Source of the DNA: an uncultured Cyanobium sp.
GTDB lineage: Bacteria; Cyanobacteriota; Cyanobacteriia; PCC-6307; Cyanobiaceae
Length of the DNA: 10,029 nt
Direction of reading: 5' to 3'
NCBI GenBank assembly: GCA_937919075.1
Contig: CALFOF010000088.1
Coordinates: 1 to 10,029 of the forward strand
Shown here: piece after piece, positions 1-7,586 of the stretch
Layout: each line of letters opens with the position of its first letter
How positions within the stretch are numbered: position 1 is the stretch's first letter
Translations under genes and position numbers: made by a program
The notes under the pieces: generated by a model
Seen by the model: only the letters and a program-made list of their open reading frames with translations
Databases searched by the model: none
Told to the model about the DNA's origin: nothing

Positions 1-9
1 CTCATCATG

Positions 10-48
10 GCCAGGCTGGCCGGAGCCCGGGCGGGTCAGGGGCCTGGC
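10..48 (-). terminator. Weak candidate hairpin just after the pyk stop codon
   Basis: Seven-base arms GCCAGGC (10-16) and GCCTGGC (42-48) are perfect inverted repeats enclosing a GC-rich loop that contains the palindrome GCCCGGGC (25-32). The structure begins 4 bases after the pyk stop in the direction of transcription. There is no U-tract, so it is not a canonical intrinsic terminator. In a sequence this GC-rich it may be chance. Confidence 0.2.
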
Positions 49-51
49 GGA

Positions 52-1839
52 TCAGATCTCGGGGCTCTGCCGGCCGCCCTGGGTGTGGTTGCGGGCGCCA
101 CGGTGCACAAGGCCCTGCCGCAGCTCCAGCGTGACGAACTCGCCATGGCGCAGATCGGTGGTGGCATTGGCCACACCCACGATCACCGGCACGCCCAGCC
201 GCTGGGCAATCACGGCGGCATGGCTCTCGCAGCCCTCCGTTTCGGCGATCACGCCCCGCGATTTGCGGATCGCTTCCACGTAGGCCACGGTGGTTTCGCG
301 CACCACCAGGATTTCGCCGGCCTCAAGCCGGGCGGCGTCTTCAGGACTTTTGGCCACATGCACCCGGCCGCTGACCGAGCCATCGCCGATGCCCAGCCCT
401 CGGCCCAGAACCGCCGAAACAATGCCCACCTTCACCAGGTCGGTGGAGCCACTGACACCCGCCAGGGTGCCGGCGGTTTGTACCACCAGATCGCCATCCT
501 TGAGCAGGCCCTGCTCCTGAGCCACACCCATCGCCAGGGTGAAGGTGCTGGTGGTGGATTCCTGGTTGCTGATCAGCAGGGGGTTCACCCCCCACACGAG
601 CTGCAATTGGCGGGCCACGTTCACGTCGTTGGTGATCGCCAGAATTGTGGTGGAGGGGCGGAACTTGCTCACATTTCTGGCGGTGGCGCCGGTTTTGGTG
701 AGCGGCAGGATCGCCGCCGCCTGCAGCTGGCGCGCAATGGTGCTCACCGCCTGGCTGATGGCATTCGGGATCGTGCTGGCCATGTGCGAATCGACAGGCC
801 GGGTGGGGTAGTCGCGCTCAATCCGCAGAGCGATGCGGGCCATGGTGGCCACTGCTTCCACGGGGTAATCACCCACGGCGGTTTCGTTGGAGAGCATCAC
901 CGCATCGGTGCCATCGAGGATGGCGTTGGCCACGTCGCTCACCTCGGCGCGGGTGGGCCGCGGACAGCTGGCCATGCTGTCGAGCATCTGGGTGGCCGTG
1001 ATGATCGGGATGCCGAGCATGTTGGCCTTGCGGATCAGATCCTTCTGCAGCAGGGGCACTTCTTCGGCGGGCATTTCCACGCCGAGATCGCCACGGGCCA
1101 CCATCACCCCGTCACAGAGGGGCAAGATGGCGTCGATCTGATTGATCGCCTCAAACTTCTCGATCTTGGCGATCACCGGGGTGCTGTGCCCGAACGTGGC
1201 GATCAGCTCGCGGATTTCCTGCATGTCGGAAGGATTGCGCACAAAGCTCAGCGCCACCCAGTCGACCCCCTGCTGCAGCCCGAAGGCGAGGTCCTGACGG
1301 TCTTTGGTGGTGAGTGCCCGAATCGAAAGCTGCACATCGGGGAAGTTGACCCCCTTGTTGTTGGAGAGCACGCCCCCCACCACCACCGTGCAATGGAGGG
1401 TGCGGCCCGCCTGATCCACCGCGTCGACCACCATTTCCACGCGGCCGTCATCCAGCAGGATGCGGCTGCCGGCGGGCACTTCATCGGCAAGCTTGTCGTA
1501 GGTGATCGTGGCGATCGACTGCGTGCAGGGCACCTCCCTGGAGGTGAGCGCAAAAGGATCGCCGTTGGCGAGAGTGATCGGCCCCTGCTCGAAACGGCCC
1601 AGCCGGATCTTCGGCCCCTGGAGGTCGAGCAGAATGCCCACATGGATGCCCAGTTCATGGGCCACCTGGCGGATGGTGGCGATGCGCAGGGCGTGTTCGG
1701 AGTGATCGCCGTGGGAAAAGTTCAGCCGAAAGGTGGTGGCACCGGCGTGAATGAGCGCCCGCAGCCGTTCGGGGCTTTCGGTGGCCGGACCAATCGTGGC
1801 CACGATCTTGGTACGACGCGAAAGATCGGGAGGAGCCAT
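52..1839 (-). CDS. pyk: Pyruvate kinase with C-terminal PEP-utiliser-like domain
   Basis: Predicted cytosolic glycolytic enzyme of 595 aa that converts PEP and ADP to pyruvate and ATP. Visible family motifs are TKIVATIGPATES (residues 10-22), RLNFSHG (38-44), LDLQGPKIR (71-79), the active-site signature IAKIEKFEAINQIDAI around the catalytic Lys225, MVARGDLGVEMPAEEVP (246-261, metal-binding Asp251), ATQMLDSM (282-289) and PTRAEVSDVANAILDGTDAVML (295-316). Residues about 490-580 form an extra domain like the mobile phosphohistidine domain of PEP-utilising enzymes, with ESHAAVIAQRLGVPVIVG containing His540. This extension is known from Geobacillus and cyanobacterial pyruvate kinases and explains the length above the usual 470 aa. 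I chose the ATG at 1839 because homology begins about 10 residues later. An upstream in-frame ATG at 1920 would overlap the divergent MazG gene and adds a glycine- and cysteine-rich, non-conserved stretch. Isozyme type is not decidable from sequence alone. Confidence 0.96.
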   Translation of the reverse strand: MAPPDLSRRTKIVATIGPATESPERLRALIHAGATTFRLNFSHGDHSEHALRIATIRQVAHELGIHVGILLDLQGPKIRLGRFEQGPITLANGDPFALTSREVPCTQSIATITYDKLADEVPAGSRILLDDGRVEMVVDAVDQAGRTLHCTVVVGGVLSNNKGVNFPDVQLSIRALTTKDRQDLAFGLQQGVDWVALSFVRNPSDMQEIRELIATFGHSTPVIAKIEKFEAINQIDAILPLCDGVMVARGDLGVEMPAEEVPLLQKDLIRKANMLGIPIITATQMLDSMASCPRPTRAEVSDVANAILDGTDAVMLSNETAVGDYPVEAVATMARIALRIERDYPTRPVDSHMASTIPNAISQAVSTIARQLQAAAILPLTKTGATARNVSKFRPSTTILAITNDVNVARQLQLVWGVNPLLISNQESTTSTFTLAMGVAQEQGLLKDGDLVVQTAGTLAGVSGSTDLVKVGIVSAVLGRGLGIGDGSVSGRVHVAKSPEDAARLEAGEILVVRETTVAYVEAIRKSRGVIAETEGCESHAAVIAQRLGVPVIVGVANATTDLRHGEFVTLELRQGLVHRGARNHTQGGRQSPEI

Positions 1840-1905
1840 CAGAGCGCCGGACGGTGAGCGGAAACTACCATCCGAAACCACCGGGCATCCGCCACAACCG
1901 CCGCC
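1840..1905. promoter_or_regulatory. Divergent pyk / MazG-gene spacer
   Basis: This 66-bp spacer must hold the start signals for two divergent genes if both are transcribed from here. On the minus strand TAGTTT (1867-1862) matches the cyanobacterial -10 consensus TANNNT and would give a leader of about 15 nt for pyk. I see no good -35 element, no clear -10 for the plus strand, and no clear Shine-Dalgarno sequence before either gene. The assignment rests mainly on gene orientation. Confidence 0.3.
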
Positions 1906-2235
1906 ATGGAGCTCAACCACTACCAGCAGCAGGCGCGGTCCACCGCCCGCTACCCCTCGGTGGGAAGCAATCCCATATATCCCACCCTGGGGCTCTGCGG
2001 CGAGGCCGGCGAAGTGGCCGACAAGGTCAAGAAGGTGCTGCGCGACGGGGACGGCAGTTTCGACGCAGACGTGCGCGGCGCAATCATGCTGGAGTTGGGC
2101 GACGTGCTTTGGTACGTGGCTCAGTTGTCAAGCGAGCTCGGTTTCGATCTCGACACCGTTGCCAGCGCCAATCTTGCCAAGCTGGCCGATCGCCAGCAGC
2201 GCAACGTGATCGGCGGCAGCGGCGATCAGCGCTGA
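1906..2235 (+). CDS. MazG-family nucleotide pyrophosphohydrolase, single-domain
   Basis: A 109-aa predicted cytosolic enzyme of the all-alpha NTP pyrophosphatase (MazG/dUTPase-like) superfamily, which hydrolyses (d)NTPs to the monophosphate plus pyrophosphate. The diagnostic metal-binding pattern is present as EAGE (Glu33 and Glu36, in LGLCGEAGEVADKVKK) followed about 27 residues later by ELGD (Glu63 and Asp66, in MLELGDVLWYVAQL). The N-terminal NHYQQQARSTARYP is typical of the short single-domain members, which run to about 100-120 aa, so the gene looks complete. It starts 66 bp from divergent pyk and is followed by a same-strand gene 122 bp downstream. Substrate cannot be predicted: house-cleaning of damaged nucleotides is usual for the family, while the long two-domain MazG is a different protein. 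Confidence 0.9.
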   Translation: MELNHYQQQARSTARYPSVGSNPIYPTLGLCGEAGEVADKVKKVLRDGDGSFDADVRGAIMLELGDVLWYVAQLSSELGFDLDTVASANLAKLADRQQRNVIGGSGDQR

Positions 2236-2258
2236 AGCCGACGGCACCCACAGGCGGC

Positions 2259-2306
2259 GCGCACCAAGGGCCATGCGCACCCATCGCCAAGCGCACCCAG
2301 CCGCGT
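2259..2306. repeat. Three degenerate 16-bp direct repeats
   Basis: The heptamer GCGCACC occurs at 2259, 2275 and 2291, spaced exactly 16 bp. Extended copies share GCGCACC(A/C)A with divergent tails. A weaker fourth relative (GGCACCCA) lies at 2243-2250. The block sits in the 122-bp gap between the MazG-type gene and the secreted-protein gene. It could be a transcription-factor array or a chance feature of GC-rich spacer DNA. Confidence 0.4.
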
Positions 2307-2357
2307 CCAGCCACCACGCCACGATTGATTGTCCGTCCCCTGCCTCCCGGGAGTGCC

Positions 2358-2900
2358 ATGCCAAACCTGCGTGATCGGCTTTTTCAGCGCCTGCTGGGTC
2401 CACTCCTGACCCCCCTGGTGTTCGCCCCCCTGCTGGTGGCCCCTTTGCTGGTGGCCCTGGTGCTGCTCGGTCCGGTGTCGCCGGGCTGGGCCGCCGATCT
2501 GGTGGTGAGCGACGTAACCCTGGACGCCTGCCCAGCCGCCGATGCGGGCGCCCAACCCACCTTGCGCCGTGCCGCCGAAGCCAGTTGCTACGCGCTGCGG
2601 GGCGTGGTGATGAACCCGGGCCGCAAACCCGTTGTGGACACCGATGTGTTCGCGGTGATCGTGGATGCCAGCGGAGAGCCGGTGCTGCAGAACCGCAGCC
2701 GGGTGGGCTCGATCGGTGATGTGCCACCGGGCCGCTCCGAATTCGCGCTGCGCCTGGCTGTTCCTGCCGGCACCCCCGAGCCACTGCAGGTGCGCAAGGC
2801 GCGCGCCCATGGCTTCAGCGCCCCGGTGCGCACACGCGCAGCAGCAGGCGATGAACTGCTGCCACTGGAGCAGGCGGTGCAGGATCAGGAGCTTGGCTGA
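2358..2900 (+). CDS. Secreted or membrane-anchored protein of unknown function
   Basis: A 180-aa protein whose family I do not recognise. Residues 1-12 include Arg5, Arg7 and Arg11, followed by a long hydrophobic stretch (about 13-45) and a plausible signal-peptidase site near GWAA/D at 44-47, so the mature part is probably periplasmic or luminal. The hydrophobic segment is unusually long and contains three five-residue repeats (LVFAP, LLVAP, LLVAL, residues 20-34), so an uncleaved anchor is possible. The mature region alternates short hydrophobic strands (DLVVSDVTLDAC, YALRGVVMNPG, DVFAVIVDASGEPVLQNRS, FALRLAVPAG), which suggests a small beta-sandwich. Cys58 and Cys77 could form a disulfide. 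The start at 2358 is supported by GGGAG at 2349-2353 and the signal-like N-terminus; the frame is open further upstream but without homology-like content. It may be co-transcribed with the MazG-type gene. Confidence 0.8.
   Translation: MPNLRDRLFQRLLGPLLTPLVFAPLLVAPLLVALVLLGPVSPGWAADLVVSDVTLDACPAADAGAQPTLRRAAEASCYALRGVVMNPGRKPVVDTDVFAVIVDASGEPVLQNRSRVGSIGDVPPGRSEFALRLAVPAGTPEPLQVRKARAHGFSAPVRTRAAAGDELLPLEQAVQDQELG
2416..2460. repeat. 15-bp in-frame tandem repeat in the signal-peptide coding region
   Basis: The sequence TGCTGGTGGCCC recurs at 2431-2442 and 2446-2457, a 15-bp period, with a diverged preceding unit at about 2416-2430. It encodes the pentapeptides LVFAP, LLVAP and LLVAL in the hydrophobic core of the 2358-2900 protein. 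Confidence 0.55.
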
Positions 2901-3014
2901 TCGGGCCTGCGCCAGCGCAACGCTTGTGCTGCTGAAATCAGCCGGGTGGCTCCGTTGTGTCCTGCGCTGATCAGGCAGCTCAACGAACTTGACCGACTGA
3001 TCCAAACGGCGGAC
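2901..3014. other. Convergent intergenic spacer, no convincing terminator
   Basis: This 114-bp gap separates the convergent genes ending at 2900 (plus) and 3015 (minus). Only short stems are visible, such as GCTG/CAGC around AAAT near 2930-2945 and CCTG/CAGG near 2960-2975. No T-tract follows either one. I see no small gene. Confidence 0.5.
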
Positions 3015-3320
3015 TTAACCGAAGGTGGAGCCCATCAGCGAGCCACTTGCTGCGCCCAGCAGGCTCTGGCCAAGGCTCAGCGCCAGGAAGGCGATCAGGG
3101 CGGACAGGTCGAGCCCGCCGATCGGCGGAATCAGCCCCCGAAAGGCATTGAGGTAGGGGTCGGTGATCGAGCTCACGGTGGACAGCACCGGGTTGCTCCA
3201 ATCGAGATTGGGGAACCAGCTCAGCAGCACCCGCACCAACAGCACCAGGCTGTAGATGCTGAGGGTCTGGGCCAGCACCGCAAACAACTGGCTCAGGATC
3301 GTTAGGGTCATGGGTGCCAT
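3015..3320 (-). CDS. YggT / Ycf19 family membrane protein
   Basis: A 101-aa integral membrane protein of the YggT family, called Ycf19 in plastids and cyanobacteria. Two hydrophobic segments (about residues 8-36 and 70-92) flank the conserved block LLSWFPNLDWSNP, then TDPYLNAFRGLIPPIGGLD (54-71), which is diagnostic. Family members have been linked to membrane or osmotic functions, cell division and, in plastids, thylakoid organisation, but a biochemical role is not established. Start choice: GGAG lies 9 bases upstream of the ATG at 3320, which favours it over the in-frame ATG at 3311. It is the last gene of an apparent ilvA-scpB-ycf19 transcript, 17 bp after scpB. Confidence 0.93.
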   Translation of the reverse strand: MAPMTLTILSQLFAVLAQTLSIYSLVLLVRVLLSWFPNLDWSNPVLSTVSSITDPYLNAFRGLIPPIGGLDLSALIAFLALSLGQSLLGAASGSLMGSTFG

Positions 3321-3337
3321 CGGCTCGTTCTCCGACT

Positions 3338-3889
3338 TTATGGGGAGGCGCGCGGTGGCGTGCGGCCGCTGGGGAGCTCGGCCACACCGCGCAGGGCGAA
3401 GGTGCGGTGGAACTTCTCACTCAGGCTGATCCAGTAGGAGCGTCCGTCACTCTGGCGGCGGCGTTCGATGAAGTTCTGGGCCAGCAGTTCCTTGATGTGG
3501 TCGTAGGCCCCGGAACCGCGCAGTTCCACAAGATCGGATTGCAGGATGCGCTTCTTGAGGGCGATGGTGGCCAGCGTGCGCAGGGTGGCAGTGGAGAGCT
3601 CCACCGGCAGCAGGTTCTGCACCAGGCCGCTGAGGCTCTCGCGCAGTTGCAGGCTGTACTGGCGTCCTTCCTGGCGGATCTCCAGGGCCGTGTCCCGATG
3701 GGCGTAGTCGGCCATCAGCGTGATCAGGGCCAGCTCCACCTCCTCGGCGCTGAGCGCCACATCCGGTTCCAGGCTGGCCAGCCGGGCCAGTTCGGCCAGA
3801 TCCAACGGCCGTCCCTTGAGATAGAGGATCGCCTCAATGCGCGCCGCCAGCGACAGGGAGGCCGGGCCCGTTGTGTCGTCGCTGGACAT
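3338..3889 (-). CDS. scpB: Segregation and condensation protein B
   Basis: A 183-aa protein that acts with ScpA as the kleisin-associated subunit of the SMC condensin complex, helping compact and segregate the chromosome. Two winged-helix domains are visible, at about residues 13-88 (AARIEAILYLKGRPLDLAEL onward) and 92-168. The second carries the characteristic STATLRTLATIALKKRI, the family-like ELRGSGAYDHIKELL, and the wing FIERRRQSDGRSYWISLSEKF. Length is normal for the family. No scpA or smc is in the window. The gene lies 48 bp after ilvA and 17 bp before the Ycf19 gene on the same strand, so co-transcription is likely. No clear Shine-Dalgarno sequence precedes the ATG. Confidence 0.94.
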   Translation of the reverse strand: MSSDDTTGPASLSLAARIEAILYLKGRPLDLAELARLASLEPDVALSAEEVELALITLMADYAHRDTALEIRQEGRQYSLQLRESLSGLVQNLLPVELSTATLRTLATIALKKRILQSDLVELRGSGAYDHIKELLAQNFIERRRQSDGRSYWISLSEKFHRTFALRGVAELPSGRTPPRASP

Positions 3890-3937
3890 GGAGCCGACCA
3901 GCAGAGGCTGGGCCGAACGTACCGCAGCCGTTCAGGC

Positions 3938-5500
3938 TCAGGCCAGGGCGGGGATCGGCGGCAGCACGGGCCCGAGGAAGAGGCGGTAGGCGGGGTTATC
4001 GGTCTCGTCCCAGTAGCGGTAGCCCAGCCCGTCGAGAAAGGTTTGCCAGGCGCCGTTGTCTTCTGGTTCCACCTGCACCCCCACCACGATCCGCCCCACA
4101 TCGGCGCCCTGGTTGCGGTAGTGAAAAATGCTGATCGACCAGCTGGGATGCAAGGCGTTCACGAACGCCATCAAGGCACCCGGCCGTTCGGGGAATTCGA
4201 AGCGGTAGAGCAATTCCTGGCGCAGCTCCTGCCCTTCGCCGCTGAAGCTCTGGGGCCGGCGCCCCCCCACCATGTGGCGCAGATGCAGCTTCGCCAGCTC
4301 GTTGCCGCTGAGATCGAGGCAAGGGAAGCCGCTGGCCTGCAGCTGGGCGATCAGAGCTGCGGTGTCGTCGGCGCCGCTGATCTGCACGCCCAGGAAGATG
4401 TGCGCCAGCTTCGGATCGGCCATGCGGTAGCTGAACTCCGTGAGGCTGCGGGAGCCCAGCAGTTCGCAGAGCTGCCGCAGGCTGCCGGCCCGCTCGGGGA
4501 TCTCCACGGCCACCATCGCTTCGCGCGCCTCTCCCAGCTCGGCCCGCTCGGCCACGAAGCGCAGCCGGTCGAAGTTCATGTTGGCGCCGCAGGCCACCGC
4601 CACCAAGGTGAGGCCCTGCAACTGACGGCGCTGCACATCCACCTTCATGCCAGCGATCGCCAGGGCGCCGGCCGGCTCCAGGATCGAGCGGGTGTCTTCG
4701 AACACGTCCTTGATCGCTGCGCAGATCTCGTCGGTCGTCACCGTCACCATGGCGTCCACGTACTGCTGGGCCAACGCGAAAGTGAGCTCACCCACCTCCC
4801 GCACCGCCACCCCATCGGCAAACAGGCCCACCGTGTCCAGGCGGATGCGCCGGCCGGCCGCTAGCGAGCGGGCCATGGCATCGGCATCCACCGGCTCCAC
4901 ACCGATCACCTCCACCTCCGGCCACACGCTTTTCACGTAAGCGGCGATGCCGGCGATGAGGCCGCCGCCGCCCACCGCCACGTAGATCGCATCGGGGGGG
5001 GACGAGCACTGGCGCAGGATCTCCAGGCCGATCGTTCCCTGGCCGGCGATCACTTCGGGGTCATCAAAGGGATGGATGAAGGTGAGGCCCGCCTCAAGGG
5101 CGCGGCGCCGGGCTTCCAGACAGGCCTCGTCATAGGTGTCGCCGTGGAGCACCACCGCGGCCCCAAGGGCAGCCACGGCACGCACCTTCATCTCCGGTGT
5201 GGTGAGCGGCATCACGATCACGGCCTTGCAGCCGAGGCGGTCGGCCGCCAGCGCCACCCCCTGGGCGTGGTTGCCCGCACTGGCGGCGATCACCCCCCGC
5301 TCGAGTTCATCGGCGCTGAGGTGGGTCATGCGGTTGTAGGCGCCGCGCAACTTGAACGAGAACACCGGCTGCAGGTCTTCCCGTTTCAGCAGCACGTTGT
5401 TGCCGATGCGGCGCGAGAGATTCGGCGCCACCTCAAGCGGCGACTCGATCGCCACGTCGTAGACGCGGGCGCGCAGAATCCGCTGGAGATAATCACTCAT
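3938..5500 (-). CDS. ilvA: Threonine ammonia-lyase, biosynthetic long form
   Basis: A 520-aa PLP enzyme that deaminates L-threonine to 2-oxobutanoate, the first committed step of isoleucine synthesis. The N-terminal catalytic domain (about 1-320) shows VLLKREDLQPVFSFKLRGAYN with the PLP Schiff-base lysine at Lys50, SAGNHAQG (74-81), and the phosphate-binding glycine loop VGGGGLIAG (176-184). Two C-terminal ACT-like regulatory domains follow, beginning near MVAVEIPERAGSLRQL (about 329) and YRFEFPERPGALMAFV (about 431). This is the long-form layout seen in the 514-aa E. coli enzyme that is feedback-controlled by isoleucine and valine, so allosteric inhibition is expected here too. It is divergent from dxs across 167 bp and heads a likely operon with scpB and ycf19. 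The start at 5500 lacks a strong Shine-Dalgarno but agrees with family length. Confidence 0.97.
   Translation of the reverse strand: MSDYLQRILRARVYDVAIESPLEVAPNLSRRIGNNVLLKREDLQPVFSFKLRGAYNRMTHLSADELERGVIAASAGNHAQGVALAADRLGCKAVIVMPLTTPEMKVRAVAALGAAVVLHGDTYDEACLEARRRALEAGLTFIHPFDDPEVIAGQGTIGLEILRQCSSPPDAIYVAVGGGGLIAGIAAYVKSVWPEVEVIGVEPVDADAMARSLAAGRRIRLDTVGLFADGVAVREVGELTFALAQQYVDAMVTVTTDEICAAIKDVFEDTRSILEPAGALAIAGMKVDVQRRQLQGLTLVAVACGANMNFDRLRFVAERAELGEAREAMVAVEIPERAGSLRQLCELLGSRSLTEFSYRMADPKLAHIFLGVQISGADDTAALIAQLQASGFPCLDLSGNELAKLHLRHMVGGRRPQSFSGEGQELRQELLYRFEFPERPGALMAFVNALHPSWSISIFHYRNQGADVGRIVVGVQVEPEDNGAWQTFLDGLGYRYWDETDNPAYRLFLGPVLPPIPALA
4653..4660. repeat. HIP1 octamer
   Basis: Exact GCGATCGC, the highly iterated palindrome of many cyanobacterial genomes, inside ilvA. 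Confidence 0.6.
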
Positions 5501-5524
5501 CAGCCCAGTGTGACAAGAGCCGGC

Positions 5525-5576
5525 CAGCTGCCGCCTGCAGGTCGCTCACCGCTCGCCCGCAGGCGGTTCACAGCTG
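5525..5576. promoter_or_regulatory. Interrupted inverted repeat between ilvA and dxs
   Basis: CCGCCTGC (5531-5538) and GCAGGCGG (5559-5566) are perfect 8-bp inverted repeats around a 20-base loop. They are extended by CAGCTG at 5525-5530 and 5571-5576, giving a 14-bp stem with a 4-base bulge (TTCA) on one side. A further CAGCTG at 5580-5585 allows an alternative fold. The element starts 25 bp from the ilvA ATG and ends about 90 bp from the dxs ATG. It could be an operator for the divergent promoters or a hairpin in the ilvA leader. The function is inferred from position only. Confidence 0.4.
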
Positions 5577-5637
5577 CTGCAGCTGCCTTCCCCTGCCCAT
5601 TGGTGACCATTGCCGCCGACGGGCGGGAGGGGGACCG

Positions 5638-5643
5638 TAGATT
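5638..5643 (+). promoter_or_regulatory. Possible dxs -10 element
   Basis: TAGATT fits the cyanobacterial -10 consensus TANNNT and would give a start site near 5650, about 18 nt before the dxs ATG. The nearest -35-like hexamer (TTGCCG at 5610-5615) is 22 bp away, which is too far for a standard promoter. This is a weak prediction. Confidence 0.22.
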
Positions 5644-5667
5644 GACCTGTACTGAACAGGCCGGGGC

Positions 5668-7578
5668 ATGCATCTCAGCGAGCTGAGCCATCCCAATCAG
5701 TTGCATGGGCTCAGCGTCGCCGAGCTGGAAGGCATCGCGAGGCAGATCAGGGAACGTCACCTGGAGGTGGTGTCCAGCAGCGGCGGCCATCTGGGCCCGG
5801 GCCTTGGTGTGGTGGAGCTCACGCTTGCCCTCTATCAAACCCTGGATCTCGATCACGACAAAGTGGTGTGGGACGTGGGCCACCAGGCCTATCCCCACAA
5901 GCTGATCACCGGTCGCTACCTCCGCTTTGACACCCTGCGTCAGCAAGGGGGCGTGGCCGGCTATCTGAAGCGCAGCGAAAGCCGGTTCGATGCCTTCGGC
6001 GCTGGCCATGCCTCCACCAGCATCTCGGCAGCCCTGGGCATGGCCCTGGCCCGCGACCGGCGCGGCGAAGATTTCAAGTGCGTGGCGGTGATCGGCGATG
6101 GAGCCCTCACCGGCGGCATGGCGCTGGAGGCGATCAACCATGCCGGCCACCTGCCGCACACCCGGCTGCTGGTGGTGCTGAACGACAACGACATGTCGAT
6201 CTCACCGCCGGTGGGCGCGCTCTCCACCTATCTCAACCGCATGCGGCTGAGCCCGCCGCTGCAGTTTCTCTCCGGCAGCGCCGAAGAGGCGGTGAAGCAT
6301 CTGCCGTTCATGCACGGCGAACTGCCGCCTGAGCTCAAGACCCTCAAAGAGAGCATGAAGCGGCTCTCGGTGCCCAAGGTGGGCGCCGTGTTCGAGGAGC
6401 TGGGCTTCACCTACATGGGCCCGGTCGATGGCCATGACATCGCCGGCATGATGCGCACCTTCCAGGCGGCGCACCGCTGCGAAGGCCCGGTGCTGGTGCA
6501 TGTGGTAACCACCAAGGGCAAGGGTTATCCCTACGCCGAAGCCGATCAGGTGGCGTATCACGCCCAGTCGGCCTTCGACCTGAAAACCGGCAAGGCCTAT
6601 CCCTCCAGCAAGCCGAAACCGCCGAGCTACAGCAAGGTGTTCGGCCAGACGCTGGTGAAGATCTGCGAGCTCGATCCCACTGTGGTGGGGATCACGGCCG
6701 CCATGGCCACGGGCACCGGCCTTGATCTGCTGGAGAAGGCGCTCCCCGACCAATACTTCGACGTCGGCATCGCCGAGCAGCACGCCGTCACGATGGCGGC
6801 GGGCATGGCCTGCAACGGCGTCAAGCCCGTGGTGGCGATCTACAGCACCTTCCTGCAACGCGCCTACGACCAGCTGATCCACGATGTGGGCATCCAGAAG
6901 CTGCCGGTCACCTTCGTGCTCGACCGCGCCGGCATCGTCGGTGCCGACGGCCCTACCCACCAGGGCCAGTACGACATCAGCTATCTGCGCGCCGTTCCCA
7001 ATTTCACGGTGATGGCACCCAAGGATGAAGCCGAGCTGCAGCGCATGCTGGTCACCGCGATCGCCCACACCGGCCCCACCGCCATCCGCTTCCCCAGGGG
7101 CGAAGGCGAAGGCGTGCCGCTGGCGGAGGAAGGCTGGGAGCCGATCGCGATCGGCCGTGGCGAACAGCTCGCCGATGGCGACGACCTGCTGATCGTGGCC
7201 TACGGCGCCATGGTCTATCCGGCCATGGCCACCGCCGGTCTGCTGCAGGAACAGGGTGTGCGGGCAGCCGTTGTGAATGCGCGCTTCCTGCGCCCTCTCG
7301 ATGAATCCCTGATCGTTCCCTTGGCCCAGCGCATCGGCCGCGTGGTCACCATGGAAGAAGGTGCCCTGCCCGGTGGCTTCGGCGCGGCGGTGGTGGAAGC
7401 CCTCAACGACAACGACGTGCTGGTGCCGGTGCTGCGCATCGGCATTCCAGATGCCCTGGTGGATCACGCCAGCCCCGAGCAGAGCAAGCAGGCGCTGGGG
7501 CTCACCCCGCCGCAGATGGCCAGCCGCATCCTGCAGCGGTACCCGCTGCGGGCCCTGCGCCAGCCGCTCACCGTCTGA
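5668..7578 (+). CDS. dxs: 1-deoxy-D-xylulose-5-phosphate synthase
   Basis: A 636-aa thiamine-diphosphate enzyme that condenses pyruvate and glyceraldehyde 3-phosphate to DXP, the entry and main control step of the MEP isoprenoid pathway feeding carotenoids, phytol and quinones. Visible motifs are [12 protein letters not shown] with His41 (substrate/TPP), [11 protein letters not shown] (68-78), the TPP/metal signature GDGALTGG (143-150) with LNDNDMSIS (171-179), the catalytic glutamate Glu370 in [16 protein letters not shown], and [15 protein letters not shown] (419-433) with His431. Length is normal and no break is seen. The ATG at 5668 fits the family N-terminus ([19 protein letters not shown]). 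It is divergent from ilvA and followed 8 bp later by an FAD oxidoreductase gene, probably in one transcript. Confidence 0.98.
   Translation: MHLSELSHPNQLHGLSVAELEGIARQIRERHLEVVSSSGGHLGPGLGVVELTLALYQTLDLDHDKVVWDVGHQAYPHKLITGRYLRFDTLRQQGGVAGYLKRSESRFDAFGAGHASTSISAALGMALARDRRGEDFKCVAVIGDGALTGGMALEAINHAGHLPHTRLLVVLNDNDMSISPPVGALSTYLNRMRLSPPLQFLSGSAEEAVKHLPFMHGELPPELKTLKESMKRLSVPKVGAVFEELGFTYMGPVDGHDIAGMMRTFQAAHRCEGPVLVHVVTTKGKGYPYAEADQVAYHAQSAFDLKTGKAYPSSKPKPPSYSKVFGQTLVKICELDPTVVGITAAMATGTGLDLLEKALPDQYFDVGIAEQHAVTMAAGMACNGVKPVVAIYSTFLQRAYDQLIHDVGIQKLPVTFVLDRAGIVGADGPTHQGQYDISYLRAVPNFTVMAPKDEAELQRMLVTAIAHTGPTAIRFPRGEGEGVPLAEEGWEPIAIGRGEQLADGDDLLIVAYGAMVYPAMATAGLLQEQGVRAAVVNARFLRPLDESLIVPLAQRIGRVVTMEEGALPGGFGAAVVEALNDNDVLVPVLRIGIPDALVDHASPEQSKQALGLTPPQMASRILQRYPLRALRQPLTV
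7057..7064. repeat. HIP1 octamer
   Basis: Exact GCGATCGC inside dxs. Confidence 0.6.
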
Positions 7579-7586
7579 GCTCACCC

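Noticed and set aside
1..8. ATGATG on the minus strand at 8-3, a possible start of a gene downstream of pyk.
   Set aside because: At most two codons lie in the window and no ribosome site precedes them, so nothing can be said about identity.
7..1857. A 616-codon open frame on the plus strand opposite pyk.
   Set aside because: It is a full-length antisense shadow of pyk, very rich in His, Gly and Gln, with no recognisable motif. Long antisense frames are expected opposite GC-rich genes.
1854..2357. Upstream extension of the 2358-2900 protein across the MazG-type gene.
   Set aside because: The extension is an out-of-frame copy of the MazG-type coding region, Arg- and Pro-rich. The ATG at 2358 has GGGAG upstream and begins a signal-like sequence.
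3314..4864. A 516-codon plus-strand open frame opposite scpB and ilvA.
   Set aside because: Same His/Gln/Gly-rich antisense composition, spanning two clear minus-strand genes and their gap.
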